Shown: positions 8,679-18,128, counted from the first letter of the stretch. The stretch: DNA of 42,692 bases from Pseudorhodoplanes sinuspersici (GCA_945878025.1 CAMDXM010000005.1:1-42692); one strand, 5' to 3'. Notes: a model not told the origin generated them from the letters alone. A program made the numbers and translations.

Positions 8679-9044
8679 GTGCAAGTTCTCGTCCGCGACA
8701 ACAACGTCGATCAGGCCCTCAAGGCGCTCAAGAAGAAGATGCAGCGCGAGGGCATTTTCCGCGAAATGAAACTTCGCGGCCATTTCGAAAAGCCCTCCGA
8801 GAAAAAGGCCCGCCAGAAAGCGGAAGCGGTGCGCCGCGCCCGCAAGCTCGCGCGCAAGAAGATGCAGCGCGAAGGCCTGCTGCCGATGAAGCCGAAGCCC
8901 GTGTTTGGCGCTCCCGGCACCGGCGGTCCGGGTGGACGCGGTGGCCCTGGCGGCAGCGCCGGCGGACGCGGCGGCTTCAGCCGCGGCGGTGCTGGTGGCG
9001 GCGGCGGTTTCGGCGGCGGTGGCGGCGGCTTCGGTCGCGGCTAA
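8679..9044 (+). CDS. rpsU: 30S ribosomal protein S21 with a Gly/Arg-rich C-terminal extension (GTG start)
   Basis: [61 protein letters not shown]. Confidence 0.95.
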   Translation: MQVLVRDNNVDQALKALKKKMQREGIFREMKLRGHFEKPSEKKARQKAEAVRRARKLARKKMQREGLLPMKPKPVFGAPGTGGPGGRGGPGGSAGGRGGFSRGGAGGGGGFGGGGGGFGRG

Positions 9045-9068
9045 CACGATTTCAGACTTTCAGTGATG

Positions 9069-9105
9069 TGATCGCCGGGCCCAAAGCCCGGCGATTTCAT
9101 TTTGG
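9069..9105 (+). terminator. Intrinsic terminator of rpsU
   Basis: ATCGCCGGGCccaaaGCCCGGCGAT followed by TTCATTTT. Confidence 0.75.
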
Positions 9106-9903
9106 GAGGGTCGTGCCGAGGAATTCGCGCGCCGCGTCGACCGCGCCGTAATCATTGAGGTCTTCGTGTCCGCCGCGCGGAAAGCGGACGAATTTTTTCG
9201 GCTCGCGCGCGAGCGAAAACAGCTTCTCGCCATAGCCGATGGGCACCACGCGATCGAGTGCCCCGTGCAGGACGAGAAGCGGCGCGCTCACCTTGCCGAT
9301 GCGTTCGTCGGAGCGGAACTGATCCTTCATCAGGAGCCGGACCGGGAAGATCGGATAGGTCGCAGCCCCGATGTCGGCGGTCGATGTGAAGGGCGCTTCC
9401 AGAATGAGCGCGTCGGCCTTTTTCTCGGCCGCGATCGCGACCGCGACGCCGGTCCCGAGCGACTCGCCCCAGAGCACAAGCCGCGCGGACGGATAGCGCG
9501 CCACAGCGAAGTCGTAGGCCGCGCGCGCATCGGCGAACAGCCCCTCTTCGCTCGGCGACCCGGTGGATCCGCCATAGCCGCGATAGGACAAGGCGACGAG
9601 CCCGGTGCCGTCGCTCGCGAGAGAAGCAAAGCGCGCCAGACGATGGCGCAACGCGCCGCCATTGCCGTGGAAATAAACCACCACTGGCTTTCCTTCGCGC
9701 GGCGGCGCGTGCCAGACGATCACCCGCGCGCCGCCGGCCGAATCGAGCACGGCCTCCTGCGCCCGCGGAAATCCGGCGGCGGCCGGCGGCGTCCGCGCCG
9801 TCTCGGGGAAATACATGAGCGAGCGCTGCGCGACATACAGCAGCGCAAGCAGGCCGCAATAACCCGCCGCCGCGACGATCAGGATCCATTTCAGTGTCGT
9901 CAT
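9097..9903 (-). CDS. Alpha/beta hydrolase (BEM46/YfhR-like)
   Basis: VVVYFHGNGGALRHR, LSYRGYGGSTGSPSEEGLFADA, LWGESLGTGVAV; likely start MTTLKWILIV at 9903. Confidence 0.9.
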   Translation of the reverse strand: MTTLKWILIVAAAGYCGLLALLYVAQRSLMYFPETARTPPAAAGFPRAQEAVLDSAGGARVIVWHAPPREGKPVVVYFHGNGGALRHRLARFASLASDGTGLVALSYRGYGGSTGSPSEEGLFADARAAYDFAVARYPSARLVLWGESLGTGVAVAIAAEKKADALILEAPFTSTADIGAATYPIFPVRLLMKDQFRSDERIGKVSAPLLVLHGALDRVVPIGYGEKLFSLAREPKKFVRFPRGGHEDLNDYGAVDAAREFLGTTLPK

Positions 9904-9961
9904 GCCGTGTGATAGCACGGCTTTGTAACACTGCGACAATGGCAAGGACTTAAAGGACGGC

Positions 9962-10774
9962 ATGAACACTGGACTTGACGCGGATCGGTATTTCGCCCGG
10001 ATCGGCTACAGCGGTCCACGGTCTGCGACGCTCGACGTCCTGCGCGATCTGCACGGATTGCATCCCGCCGCCATCCCATTCGAGAATATCGACGTACTGC
10101 TGAAGCGGCCGATTCGGCTGGAGCTCTCCGCCATCGCGGACAAGATCCTCGCGCGCGGCCGCGGCGGCTATTGTTACGAGCAGAATACGCTGTTGATGGC
10201 GGCGCTCCAGTCATTGGGATTTGCGGTTCGCAGTGTCGCCGGCCGCGTCCAGTTGAATATGGACGGCGTCGTCACCGCGCGCAGCCACATGGTGCTGCTC
10301 GTTTCGCTGTCGGACGGCGATTACATCGCCGATGTCGGATTCGGCGGGTTGACGCTCACCGCGCCGTTGCGGCTCGAACCAGACATCGAGCAGCTGACTC
10401 CGCACGGCACGTACCGCCTTATACGCGTGGGCGCCGAATTCCAGCTGCAGGCCCGGCTCGATTGCCAGTGGACGGCCATGTATCAGTTTTCGCTCGCCGA
10501 ACAGGCCCCGGCAGACTGGGACATGGCGAACTGGTTCATCTCGACATCGCCGGACTCCATCTTCACGCAAACATTGATCGTCGCACGGCCGGTCGGCGAC
10601 AGCCGTCATGCGCTTCGCAACAACCGCCTTCGCGTATACCGGCCTGACGGCACGACCGAGCAGCGGCTGCTATCGAGCCCCGGCGAATTGGCTGATGTCT
10701 TGCGTCACGACTTCAGCCTCATGCTTCCGCCGGCTGAAGAGCTCGCCGATATCTTGTCGATCGCCGGCGTCTGA
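9962..10774 (+). CDS. nat: Arylamine N-acetyltransferase
   Basis: RGRGGYCYEQNTLL (catalytic Cys), SHMVLLV, DVGFGG. Confidence 0.93.
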   Translation: MNTGLDADRYFARIGYSGPRSATLDVLRDLHGLHPAAIPFENIDVLLKRPIRLELSAIADKILARGRGGYCYEQNTLLMAALQSLGFAVRSVAGRVQLNMDGVVTARSHMVLLVSLSDGDYIADVGFGGLTLTAPLRLEPDIEQLTPHGTYRLIRVGAEFQLQARLDCQWTAMYQFSLAEQAPADWDMANWFISTSPDSIFTQTLIVARPVGDSRHALRNNRLRVYRPDGTTEQRLLSSPGELADVLRHDFSLMLPPAEELADILSIAGV

Positions 10775-10861
10775 GCGCCTGACGTCGCGCCCTATCATGG
10801 GCACAAAACGAAAACCGGCGGAGCAAGCCCCGCCGGTCACTGAAATCAAATACGAGGCGGC

Positions 10862-11233
10862 TTATTTCTTCTTGGCTTTGCGCTTCGGCTTCTTCTTCAT
10901 GGACGCGAAATAAGCCGCGACCTTCTTGGAGGAATGGCCGACTTTCTTCACCGCGGCCTTGAGCTTCGCCGGCGTGGTCTTGAATTTCTTCGACCAGTAG
11001 CTCACCTCGTGGGCTTGGCTGACCGCGATCAGGGCGCGGTCGCGCTTCTTGGCTTTCTTCATCTTGATATAGGCGCCGACTTTCTTGGACGAGCGGCCCA
11101 CCGCCTTCACCGCGGCCTTCAGCTCGGCCGGAGTGCATTTGAATTTCTTCGACCAGTAGCGAACCTCATAGGGCTCCTTGACCGCGATCAGGCCGCGATC
11201 CGAACCGCCGCGTTTTTTCTTGTCGTCTGCCAT
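10862..11233 (-). CDS. DUF3606-like protein with two tandem domain copies
   Basis: RGLIAVKEPYEVRYWSKKFKCTPAELKAAVKAVGRSSKKVGAYIKM / RALIAVSQAHEVSYWSKKFKTTPAKLKAAVKKVGHSSKKVAAYFAS. Confidence 0.85.
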   Translation of the reverse strand: MADDKKKRGGSDRGLIAVKEPYEVRYWSKKFKCTPAELKAAVKAVGRSSKKVGAYIKMKKAKKRDRALIAVSQAHEVSYWSKKFKTTPAKLKAAVKKVGHSSKKVAAYFASMKKKPKRKAKKK

Positions 11234-11313
11234 TTGAATTCTCCATTTGCCGCAATCGTGATTGCAATCGCACGCAAGATTACCATGGCCGAGAACTTAC
11301 AGAGCCTGAGTCC

Positions 11314-12708
11314 TTACATTGCTTTGACGATGCTCTCGGTCATCTTCTTGGCATCGCCGAGCAACATCATGGTGTTGTCGCGATAGAACAGCGGATTGTC
11401 GATGCCGGCATAGCCCGAGGCCAGCGAGCGCTTGATGAACATCACGGTGCCGGCTTTCCAGACCTGCAGCACCGGCATGCCGTAAATGGGCGAGGACTTG
11501 TCATCCTCGGCGGCCGGATTGGTCACGTCGTTGGCGCCGATCACGAAGGCGATATCGGCCTGCGCGAATTCGGAATTGATGTCCTCGAGCTCGAACACTT
11601 CGTCATACGGCACGTTCGCTTCGGCCAGCAGCACGTTCATGTGGCCGGGCATGCGGCCGGCGACCGGATGGATGGCGTATTTGACCTCGACGCCTTCCTT
11701 CTTGAGATGATCGGCAAGTTCGCGCAAAGCGTGCTGCGCCTGCGCTACCGCCATGCCGTAACCCGGCACGATGATCACCTTGGAGGCGTTCTTCATGATG
11801 TAGGCGGCGTCTTCCGCCGAGCCGAGCTTGACCGGACGCTGCTCCGCCGCCCCGCCCGCGGCCGCGACCTCGCCGCCGAAGCCGCCGAGAATCACCGAGA
11901 CGAACGAGCGATTCATGCCCTTGCACATGATGTAGGACAGGATCGCGCCCGACGAGCCCACGAGCGCGCCGGTGATGATGAGCGCGGAATTGCCGAGCGT
12001 GAAACCGATGCCGGCCGCGGCCCAGCCGGAATAGGAATTGAGCATCGAGATCACGACCGGCATGTCGGCGCCGCCGATCGGGATGATGATCAGCACGCCG
12101 AGCGTGAGCGCGATGACCGTCACCAGCCAGAAATCCATCTGGCTCTGGGACACGACCAGGCCGTAGATGAAGAACAGCAGCGCGGCGGCGAGCGCGATGT
12201 TGACGATGTGACGCCCGGGCAGCAGGATCGGCGCGCCGCTCATGCGGCCCGACAATTTCATGAATGCGATCACCGAGCCGGTAAACGTGAGCGCGCCGAT
12301 GGCGACGCCGATCGACATTTCAACGAGGCTCGATTTGTGGATGTTGCCGACCGTGCCGATATCGAATGCCTGCGGCGCGTAGAACGCGCCGGCCGCGACC
12401 AGCACCGCGGCCATGCCGACCAGCGAATGGAAGGCGGCGACGAGTTCCGGCATCGAGGTCATCGGCACGCGCCGCGCGATCACCGCGCCGATGCCGCCGC
12501 CGAGCGCAAGACCGAGAATGACCAGCGCCCAGGCGCCGAATCCGGCCGGCGGATGCGAGGCGAGCGTCGCCAGGATGGCGATGGTCATGCCGGCCATGCC
12601 GAGGAAATTGCCCTGACGGCTGGTTTCCGGATTTGACAGGCCGCGCAAGGCCAGAATGAAGAGGACGCCCGCGATGAGATACAACAGCGCGGCGAAATCG
12701 GCGGTCAT
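11314..12708 (-). CDS. pntB: NAD(P) transhydrogenase subunit beta
   Basis: 464 aa, IVPGYGMAVAQAQHALRELADHL, GRMPGHMNVLLAEANVPYDEVFELEDIN. Confidence 0.97.
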   Translation of the reverse strand: MTADFAALLYLIAGVLFILALRGLSNPETSRQGNFLGMAGMTIAILATLASHPPAGFGAWALVILGLALGGGIGAVIARRVPMTSMPELVAAFHSLVGMAAVLVAAGAFYAPQAFDIGTVGNIHKSSLVEMSIGVAIGALTFTGSVIAFMKLSGRMSGAPILLPGRHIVNIALAAALLFFIYGLVVSQSQMDFWLVTVIALTLGVLIIIPIGGADMPVVISMLNSYSGWAAAGIGFTLGNSALIITGALVGSSGAILSYIMCKGMNRSFVSVILGGFGGEVAAAGGAAEQRPVKLGSAEDAAYIMKNASKVIIVPGYGMAVAQAQHALRELADHLKKEGVEVKYAIHPVAGRMPGHMNVLLAEANVPYDEVFELEDINSEFAQADIAFVIGANDVTNPAAEDDKSSPIYGMPVLQVWKAGTVMFIKRSLASGYAGIDNPLFYRDNTMMLLGDAKKMTESIVKAM

Positions 12709-12721
12709 GACTTAATCTCTC

Positions 12722-12892
12722 CGTCGTCATGCACGGGCCTGGCCCGGGCATCCACGTCTTGCGGATGACGAATTGGAATGAAGACGTGGATGGCCGGGCC
12801 TTCAGCGCGAACACGCGCGGAGCCTGTCATCGGGCCGCGCTTCGCGCGGACCCGTTGGCGCTTCCGCCCGTCCATGACGGCGTCTTTTTTTG
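12722..12892. repeat. Intergenic palindromic repeat between pntB and pntAB
   Basis: cgtcatgcacgggcctggcccgggcatccacgtcttgcggatgacg ... gaagacgtggatggccgggcc ... cgcttcgcgcggacc; inverted arms (CCACGTCTT / AAGACGTGG). Confidence 0.6.
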
Positions 12893-12909
12893 CTTGATTC
12901 ATGCCGCCG

Positions 12910-13230
12910 TCACTTCTTTTTCTTCTGATACATCGCGAGCATGCGCTGCGTGACGAGGAAGCCGCCGAAGATGTTGATGGCGGCGAAAACGAGCGCGATG
13001 AAGCCGAGAGCGCGCGCCCAGATCGGACCCGATCCGCCGGCGAGCGGCACGCCGACCGCCAGCAATGCGCCGACCACGATCACGGACGAAATCGCGTTGG
13101 TCACCGACATCAGCGGCGTGTGCAAGGCGGGCGTGACCGACCACACCACGTAATAGCCGACGAATACGGCCAGAACGAAAATCGAGAGCCGGAAGACAAA
13201 AGGGTCTACCGCCTGGGCGACGTCATGCAT
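12910..13230 (-). CDS. pntAB: NAD(P) transhydrogenase subunit alpha, part 2
   Basis: 106 aa, 3 [42 protein letters not shown]. Confidence 0.96.
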   Translation of the reverse strand: MHDVAQAVDPFVFRLSIFVLAVFVGYYVVWSVTPALHTPLMSVTNAISSVIVVGALLAVGVPLAGGSGPIWARALGFIALVFAAINIFGGFLVTQRMLAMYQKKKK

Positions 13231-13252
13231 GGGCGAGGCTCCTTACTTCTTC

Positions 13253-13379
13253 TCCCTCCCCCTGAAAGGGGGAGGGTAGCCGAGCAACGCGAGGCGGGTG
13301 GGGGTCGGTCGATCAACGTGATCCCCACCCGGCCCGCTGCTTGCGCAGCGCGCCACCCTCCCCTTTTCAAGGGGAGGGA
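13253..13379. repeat. GC-rich intergenic palindromic repeat, copy 2, between pntAB and pntAA
   Basis: TCCCTCCCCCTGAAAGGGGGAGGGTAGCCGAGCAACGCGAGGCGGGTGGGGGTC ... CCCCACCC ... CCACCCTCCCCTTTTCAAGGGGAGGGA; same architecture as 6651-6771. Confidence 0.8.
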
Positions 13380-13409
13380 AAGAAAACTGATCGCGAGCGC
13401 AGGTTATCA

Positions 13410-14543
13410 TCACGCGGCTGGCTTCGGCTTGAAAATCGGATGGATGACGGCGCCGTCGCGCGTCAGCGCGGTGCCCTTCACGATCTCGTCGTCCCAGTTG
13501 ATCGCGATCTTCTTTTCTTTCTTGTCGATCAGCGTTTCCAGGAAGGTCAGAAGATTTTTCGAATAAAGCGCGGACGCCGAAGCCGCGAGCCGGCCCGCCA
13601 TGTTGTCATAGCCGACGATCTTCACGCCGCCGACCTCGGCCACTTCGCCGCGCTTGGCGCCCTCGACATTGCCGCCGCGCTCGACCGCGAGATCGATGAT
13701 CACGGAGCCCGGCCGCATCGAGGCGACCATGTCTTTCGACACCAGCTTCGGGGCCGGACGGCCCGGAATGAGCGCGGTGGTGATGACGATGTCCTGCTTC
13801 TTGATGTGGTCGGCGACAAGCGCCGCCTGCTTGGCCTGGTAGTCTTTCGACATTTCCTTGGCGTAGCCCGCGGCCGTCTCGGCCTGCTTGAATTCCTCGT
13901 CTTCGACCGCGATGAATTTCGCGCCGAGGCTCTGCACCTGCTCCTTCACAGCGGGGCGCACGTCGGTCGCTGTCACGATGCCGCCGAGCCGGCGCGCGGT
14001 CGCGATCGCCTGCAGGCCGGCGACGCCGACGCCCATCACGAAAATCTTGGCGGCGGGAATAGTGCCGGCCGCGGTCATCATCATCGGGAAGGCGCGGCCG
14101 AATTCCGCCGCGGCGTCGATAACGGCGCGGTAGCCGGCGAGATTGGCCTGGCTCGAAAGCACGTCCATCGATTGCGCGCGCGTGATGCGCGGCATCAATT
14201 CCATGGCGAAGGCAACAAGGCCCGCGTCGGCAAACGCCTTGATCGCGGGCTCGTTGCCGTAGGGGTCCATGATGGCGGCGACAAGCGCGCCCTTCTTGTA
14301 GGTCTTGATTTCGTCAGGGGCAGGCCGGCGGACCTTGAGGACGATATCGGCGTCCTTGACCGCGCCCTTGGTCACGGTCGCGCCGGCGGTCTTGAAGTCT
14401 TCGTCGGGAATGCCGGAACGCACGCCCGCGCCCTGCTCGACGGCGATCTGCGCTCCGAGCGCGATAAACTTCTTGACCGTTTCTGGTGTCGCCGCGACGC
14501 GTGGCTCGGACGGATCGGTTTCAGCCGCAACAGCTATAAGCAT
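13410..14543 (-). CDS. pntAA: NAD(P) transhydrogenase subunit alpha, part 1
   Basis: MLIAVAAETDPSEPRVAATPETVKKFIALGA; RITRAQSMDVLSSQANLAGYRAV. Confidence 0.97.
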   Translation of the reverse strand: MLIAVAAETDPSEPRVAATPETVKKFIALGAQIAVEQGAGVRSGIPDEDFKTAGATVTKGAVKDADIVLKVRRPAPDEIKTYKKGALVAAIMDPYGNEPAIKAFADAGLVAFAMELMPRITRAQSMDVLSSQANLAGYRAVIDAAAEFGRAFPMMMTAAGTIPAAKIFVMGVGVAGLQAIATARRLGGIVTATDVRPAVKEQVQSLGAKFIAVEDEEFKQAETAAGYAKEMSKDYQAKQAALVADHIKKQDIVITTALIPGRPAPKLVSKDMVASMRPGSVIIDLAVERGGNVEGAKRGEVAEVGGVKIVGYDNMAGRLAASASALYSKNLLTFLETLIDKKEKKIAINWDDEIVKGTALTRDGAVIHPIFKPKPAA

Positions 14544-14588
14544 GAAAATTTCCGTCCCAAGAACTTCCGCACCAAGAACTTCCGCACC
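14544..14588. repeat. 15-bp tandem repeat directly before pntAA start
   Basis: AAGAACTTCCGCACC at 14559 and 14574 plus a degenerate unit at 14544-14558. Confidence 0.75.
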
Positions 14589-14644
14589 AAGACAAAATCA
14601 CAACTCACGCCAAACGCGGACCGACCGTATTCCCAGCGCCGGCG

Positions 14645-14938
14645 TCAGCCCAGAGCGGCGACGGCGAGGCCGAGAAGCGCAATCCCGACCGAGGCAAAAC
14701 TCCAGCTCTTGACGCCGGTGACCAAGGCCGGGATCGCCAAAACGGTCCCGATGATGATCACGCCGACGCCAATGGCCGGACGATGCGTTGCGCCGACAGC
14801 GGCAAGACCGATGACGATCGCGATGGCATAGGCCGACAGCGCGAAGGCCAGATTGAGGAATTGCACATAAGTGCCCTCATGCTCGCGGTAATCGTTGCCA
14901 TCAGCCGTGGTGTATTGGACTTCGCCGTGGTCGGCCAT
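14645..14938 (-). CDS. aa3-type cytochrome c oxidase subunit IV-like protein
   Basis: DYREHEGTYVQFLNLAFALSAYAIAIVIGLA is the family's N-terminal signature. Confidence 0.8.
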   Translation of the reverse strand: MADHGEVQYTTADGNDYREHEGTYVQFLNLAFALSAYAIAIVIGLAAVGATHRPAIGVGVIIIGTVLAIPALVTGVKSWSFASVGIALLGLAVAALG

Positions 14939-15066
14939 CGTCGTCTCCTGGAAATCAGAATTCCTTGTAGCCGAATTACCGCATGGCAGCCGCACTGGCA
15001 ATGCCGGAGCCTTTTATCACGCCAAGGCCTGTGAAGTCGCCATAGGAGGCTTCGATTGACCGATTG

Positions 15067-15663
15067 TCATTCAGGCCCGGCAGCGAGGCCTGCCAGCAAA
15101 AGACGAATGACCCGGCGGGCGGCTGCAGCATCGGCCGGATAATCTTTCACAAAATAGGGATGATGGAAGCGCGAGGTCGCATCGAGCACGGCGGCGGCGG
15201 AAACCTTAGCGTCTTTCACGTTGAATTCTCCGCTCGTCATGCCGTCCGCGATGATCGCCTGCAATTGCGTCAGCAGCATCAGGACATGACCCGACACCAC
15301 ATCGCGGGCCGCTTCCGCGATCGCGCTGTAGGCCGCGAACATCTCGCGATCCTCGTTGACCTTGCGCTGCTTGATCGCGATCAGCGTGGTCAACCAGTCT
15401 TCCAGCCGTTTCGCTGCCTTGCCGCGGCGGGCTACAATGTCATTGAGTGGTTCGGACACCGAGGCCAGCCAACGTTCGGCGACTGCATCGAACAGCGCGT
15501 TCTTATTATCGAAATAGCGGTACACGGCGGCGTGGCTGACGCCGAGCGCGCGTGCGACATCGACCACACCGGTCTTCGCCGGCCCGTGCCGGCGAAGCTG
15601 GTCAACCGCCGCATCCAGAATGCGGCCTCGCATATCGGCAATGTCGGCGCGCGCGCGGGACAT
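15067..15663 (-). CDS. TetR family transcriptional regulator
   Basis: RGRILDAAVDQLRRHGPAKTGVVDVARALGVSHAAVYRYFDNKNALFDAVAERWL. Confidence 0.93.
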   Translation of the reverse strand: MSRARADIADMRGRILDAAVDQLRRHGPAKTGVVDVARALGVSHAAVYRYFDNKNALFDAVAERWLASVSEPLNDIVARRGKAAKRLEDWLTTLIAIKQRKVNEDREMFAAYSAIAEAARDVVSGHVLMLLTQLQAIIADGMTSGEFNVKDAKVSAAAVLDATSRFHHPYFVKDYPADAAAARRVIRLLLAGLAAGPE

Positions 15664-15670
15664 ACCCTCG

Positions 15671-16666
15671 TTATGACGCAAGCCGCCGCTCGCTGTCGAG
15701 TGCGCCCATTTGTTCGGCGGGATAACGGTCGCCGACAACCGCGGAGGCCGGAACCGCCGCCTCGATGCGCGCGAGGTCGTCCGCCGACAACGACCGGTCC
15801 GATGCCGCGACAAAATCCGCCAATTGTGTCCTGCGTCTTGCGCCAGCCAACGGAATGATGTCGTCACCGCGCGATAGCGCCCAGGCCGCCGCAAGCTGGG
15901 CGACATTGACGCCCTTTTCAGCAGCGATTTCGGAGAGCGCGTCCACCAGTCGAAGGTTTTTCTGCAGATTTTCGCCCTGGAAACGCGGCAAATGCGAGCG
16001 GAAGCCTCCGCCCTTGGCGGCATTGGCGCTTCCGATCAGGCCGCGCGACAGGATGCCATAAGCGGTCAATCCGATTCCGAGTTCACGGAGCACCGGAAGG
16101 ATGTCCGCCTCGACGCCGCGGGTCATCAGCGAATACTCGATTTGCAGATCCGAGATCGGATGCACGGCATGCGCAGCGCGGATCGCCGCCGGACCGACCT
16201 CGGACAGGCCGATATGCTGGACATAACCCGCTTTCACCAAATCGGCGATGGCGCCGATCGTGTCCTCGAACGGCACTTTCGGATCAAGGCGCGAGGGACG
16301 GTAGATGTCGATATAGTCGGTGCGAAGACGCTTGAGCGAATAGCTGAGCGCGGTCTTTACCGCGTTCGGGCTCGCGTCATAGCCGAGGAACCGTCCGTCG
16401 GGCGAACGCTGCGCCCCGAACTTGACGCTCAAGAGATATTTGTCGCGCGCCACACCGTGCAAGGCGCGGGACAGCAGCATTTCGTTGTGGCCCATGCCGT
16501 AGAAATCGCCGGTGTCGAGCAAGGTGATTCCGGCATCGAGCGCGGCTTTCACCGTGGCTTCACTCTCGGCTTCATCGGCCGGGCCATAGAAGTCCGACAT
16601 CCCCATACAGCCAAGGCCGAAAGCCGAGACTTCCGGGCCGGATATTCCAAGACGACGCGTTTTCAT
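15671..16666 (-). CDS. Aldo/keto reductase
   Basis: LGLGCMGMSDFYGPADEAES, LLDTGDFYGMGHNEMLLSRAL, GVNVAQLAAAWALSRG. Confidence 0.95.
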   Translation of the reverse strand: MKTRRLGISGPEVSAFGLGCMGMSDFYGPADEAESEATVKAALDAGITLLDTGDFYGMGHNEMLLSRALHGVARDKYLLSVKFGAQRSPDGRFLGYDASPNAVKTALSYSLKRLRTDYIDIYRPSRLDPKVPFEDTIGAIADLVKAGYVQHIGLSEVGPAAIRAAHAVHPISDLQIEYSLMTRGVEADILPVLRELGIGLTAYGILSRGLIGSANAAKGGGFRSHLPRFQGENLQKNLRLVDALSEIAAEKGVNVAQLAAAWALSRGDDIIPLAGARRRTQLADFVAASDRSLSADDLARIEAAVPASAVVGDRYPAEQMGALDSERRLAS

Positions 16667-16701
16667 GAGATCGCTCCCGTTGTTGATGCGGAGCAATCTA
16701 G

Positions 16702-16740
16702 AGTGATAAGTTACAAATATCAAATTATGTAATTTATACT
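16702..16740. promoter_or_regulatory. AT-rich imperfect inverted repeat, candidate TetR operator/promoter
   Basis: AGTGATAAGTTACA aatatcaaatta TGTAATTTATACT. Confidence 0.5.
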
Positions 16741-18128
16741 TTTGTAGCGAGCCCGGCGGCCTCCAAAGCGACCGCCTGGCGGGCCGCGACCCTTTCGACC
16801 GAGAAATTCGCGATCGCCTCGTTGAACAGGCGGAAGAAATTCAACTCCGCCCTCAGGTGCAGAAACACGCCGCCAAGGCCGATGGCTGCCCGGTCCATGA
16901 ACACGAATTCGCGCGGCACCATGACCGGACCCATGGCTTTGAGCGCCTGATGCACGCGAAAGGCCTCGCGGCGGCCATATTGCGACGGCTTCACCCCGTC
17001 GGCGATGGAGCGAACGCGATCGTCGAGCAGCGGACCGTAGATAAAGCGCGCCCATATATTGAGCGCATCTATCAGCTCACGGCTGAGCTTGCGGAAGCCC
17101 CAGCTCTCATAGGCCTTCACGATAAGATCGTCGTCGTTCGTTCTCAAACCGTGATAGAGATCGACCACGCCGCCGACAAAGGACGGCGGGAAAATACGGA
17201 TGCAGCCGTAATCGAGCAGATTGATTCCCGCCGGCGCCCCGCCCTCCTCGAAGGCGGTGTAATTGCCGAGATGCGGGTCGCCGTGGATCACGCCGTATTG
17301 GCTGAACGGCATCCACCATGCGGTGAACATCGCGGTCGCAAGGCGATTGCGGATGTCGAGCGAAGCATCCTTGTGCATGAGTAATCTCTCGCCCTCCATC
17401 CAGTCGAGGGTGAGCAGCCGCCCGGTGGACAATTCCGGCCGCACGCCCGGGACGCGCACGAGATCGGTGTCCGACAGCATCTGCCGGTAGAGCGCGACAT
17501 GTTTCGCCTCGCGCCGGTAATCGAGCTCTTCGCGAATGCGCTCGCTGATCTCCTCGCCGATCTGGGTCGCGTCGATCGCGGGCTCCATGCGCCGGTGCAG
17601 CGCGAACAGCATCTGCAATTGATTGAGATCGGCTTCGACCGCGGACTGCATGTCCGGATATTGCAGTTTGCAGGCGAGCGGCATGCCGTCGAGCGATGTC
17701 GCGCGATGCACCTGGCCGAGCGAGGCGGCGGCGGCCGGCTGATGCTCGAAGCTTTTGAATTTCGCCTGCCAATCGGTTCCGAGTTCGGCCGACATGCGCC
17801 GTTTCACGAAAGCCCAGCCCATCGGCGGCGCTTCGCTCTGCAGCTTGGCGAGTTCTTCGGTGTATTCCGGCGGGATCGCTTCGGGAATGGTGGCGAGAAG
17901 CTGCGCCACCTTCATGATCGGACCCTTCAGTCCGCCGAGCGCCGCGCCGAGCGCCGCGGCATTCTCCGCGCGGTCGAGACCCATTCCGAAAAAACGCGAG
18001 GCCGCGAGGCGCGCCGCGATCATGCCGACGCCGGTGCCGACCCGCGCATAACGGACCGCGCGGGCGGAAAACCGGTTCTGTTCGCTGTCGATCATGAAAT
18101 TGCGGATTGAACCCAGGAGAACGGTCAC
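16734..18128 (-). CDS. ABC1 / AarF / UbiB-like protein kinase family
   Basis: KVAQLLATIPEAIPPEYTEELAKLQSEAPPM, AAASLGQVHRA, LACKLQYPDMQ, QYGVIHGDPHLGNY. Confidence 0.93.
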   Translation of the reverse strand: MTVLLGSIRNFMIDSEQNRFSARAVRYARVGTGVGMIAARLAASRFFGMGLDRAENAAALGAALGGLKGPIMKVAQLLATIPEAIPPEYTEELAKLQSEAPPMGWAFVKRRMSAELGTDWQAKFKSFEHQPAAAASLGQVHRATSLDGMPLACKLQYPDMQSAVEADLNQLQMLFALHRRMEPAIDATQIGEEISERIREELDYRREAKHVALYRQMLSDTDLVRVPGVRPELSTGRLLTLDWMEGERLLMHKDASLDIRNRLATAMFTAWWMPFSQYGVIHGDPHLGNYTAFEEGGAPAGINLLDYGCIRIFPPSFVGGVVDLYHGLRTNDDDLIVKAYESWGFRKLSRELIDALNIWARFIYGPLLDDRVRSIADGVKPSQYGRREAFRVHQALKAMGPVMVPREFVFMDRAAIGLGGVFLHLRAELNFFRLFNEAIANFSVERVAARQAVALEAAGLATKV

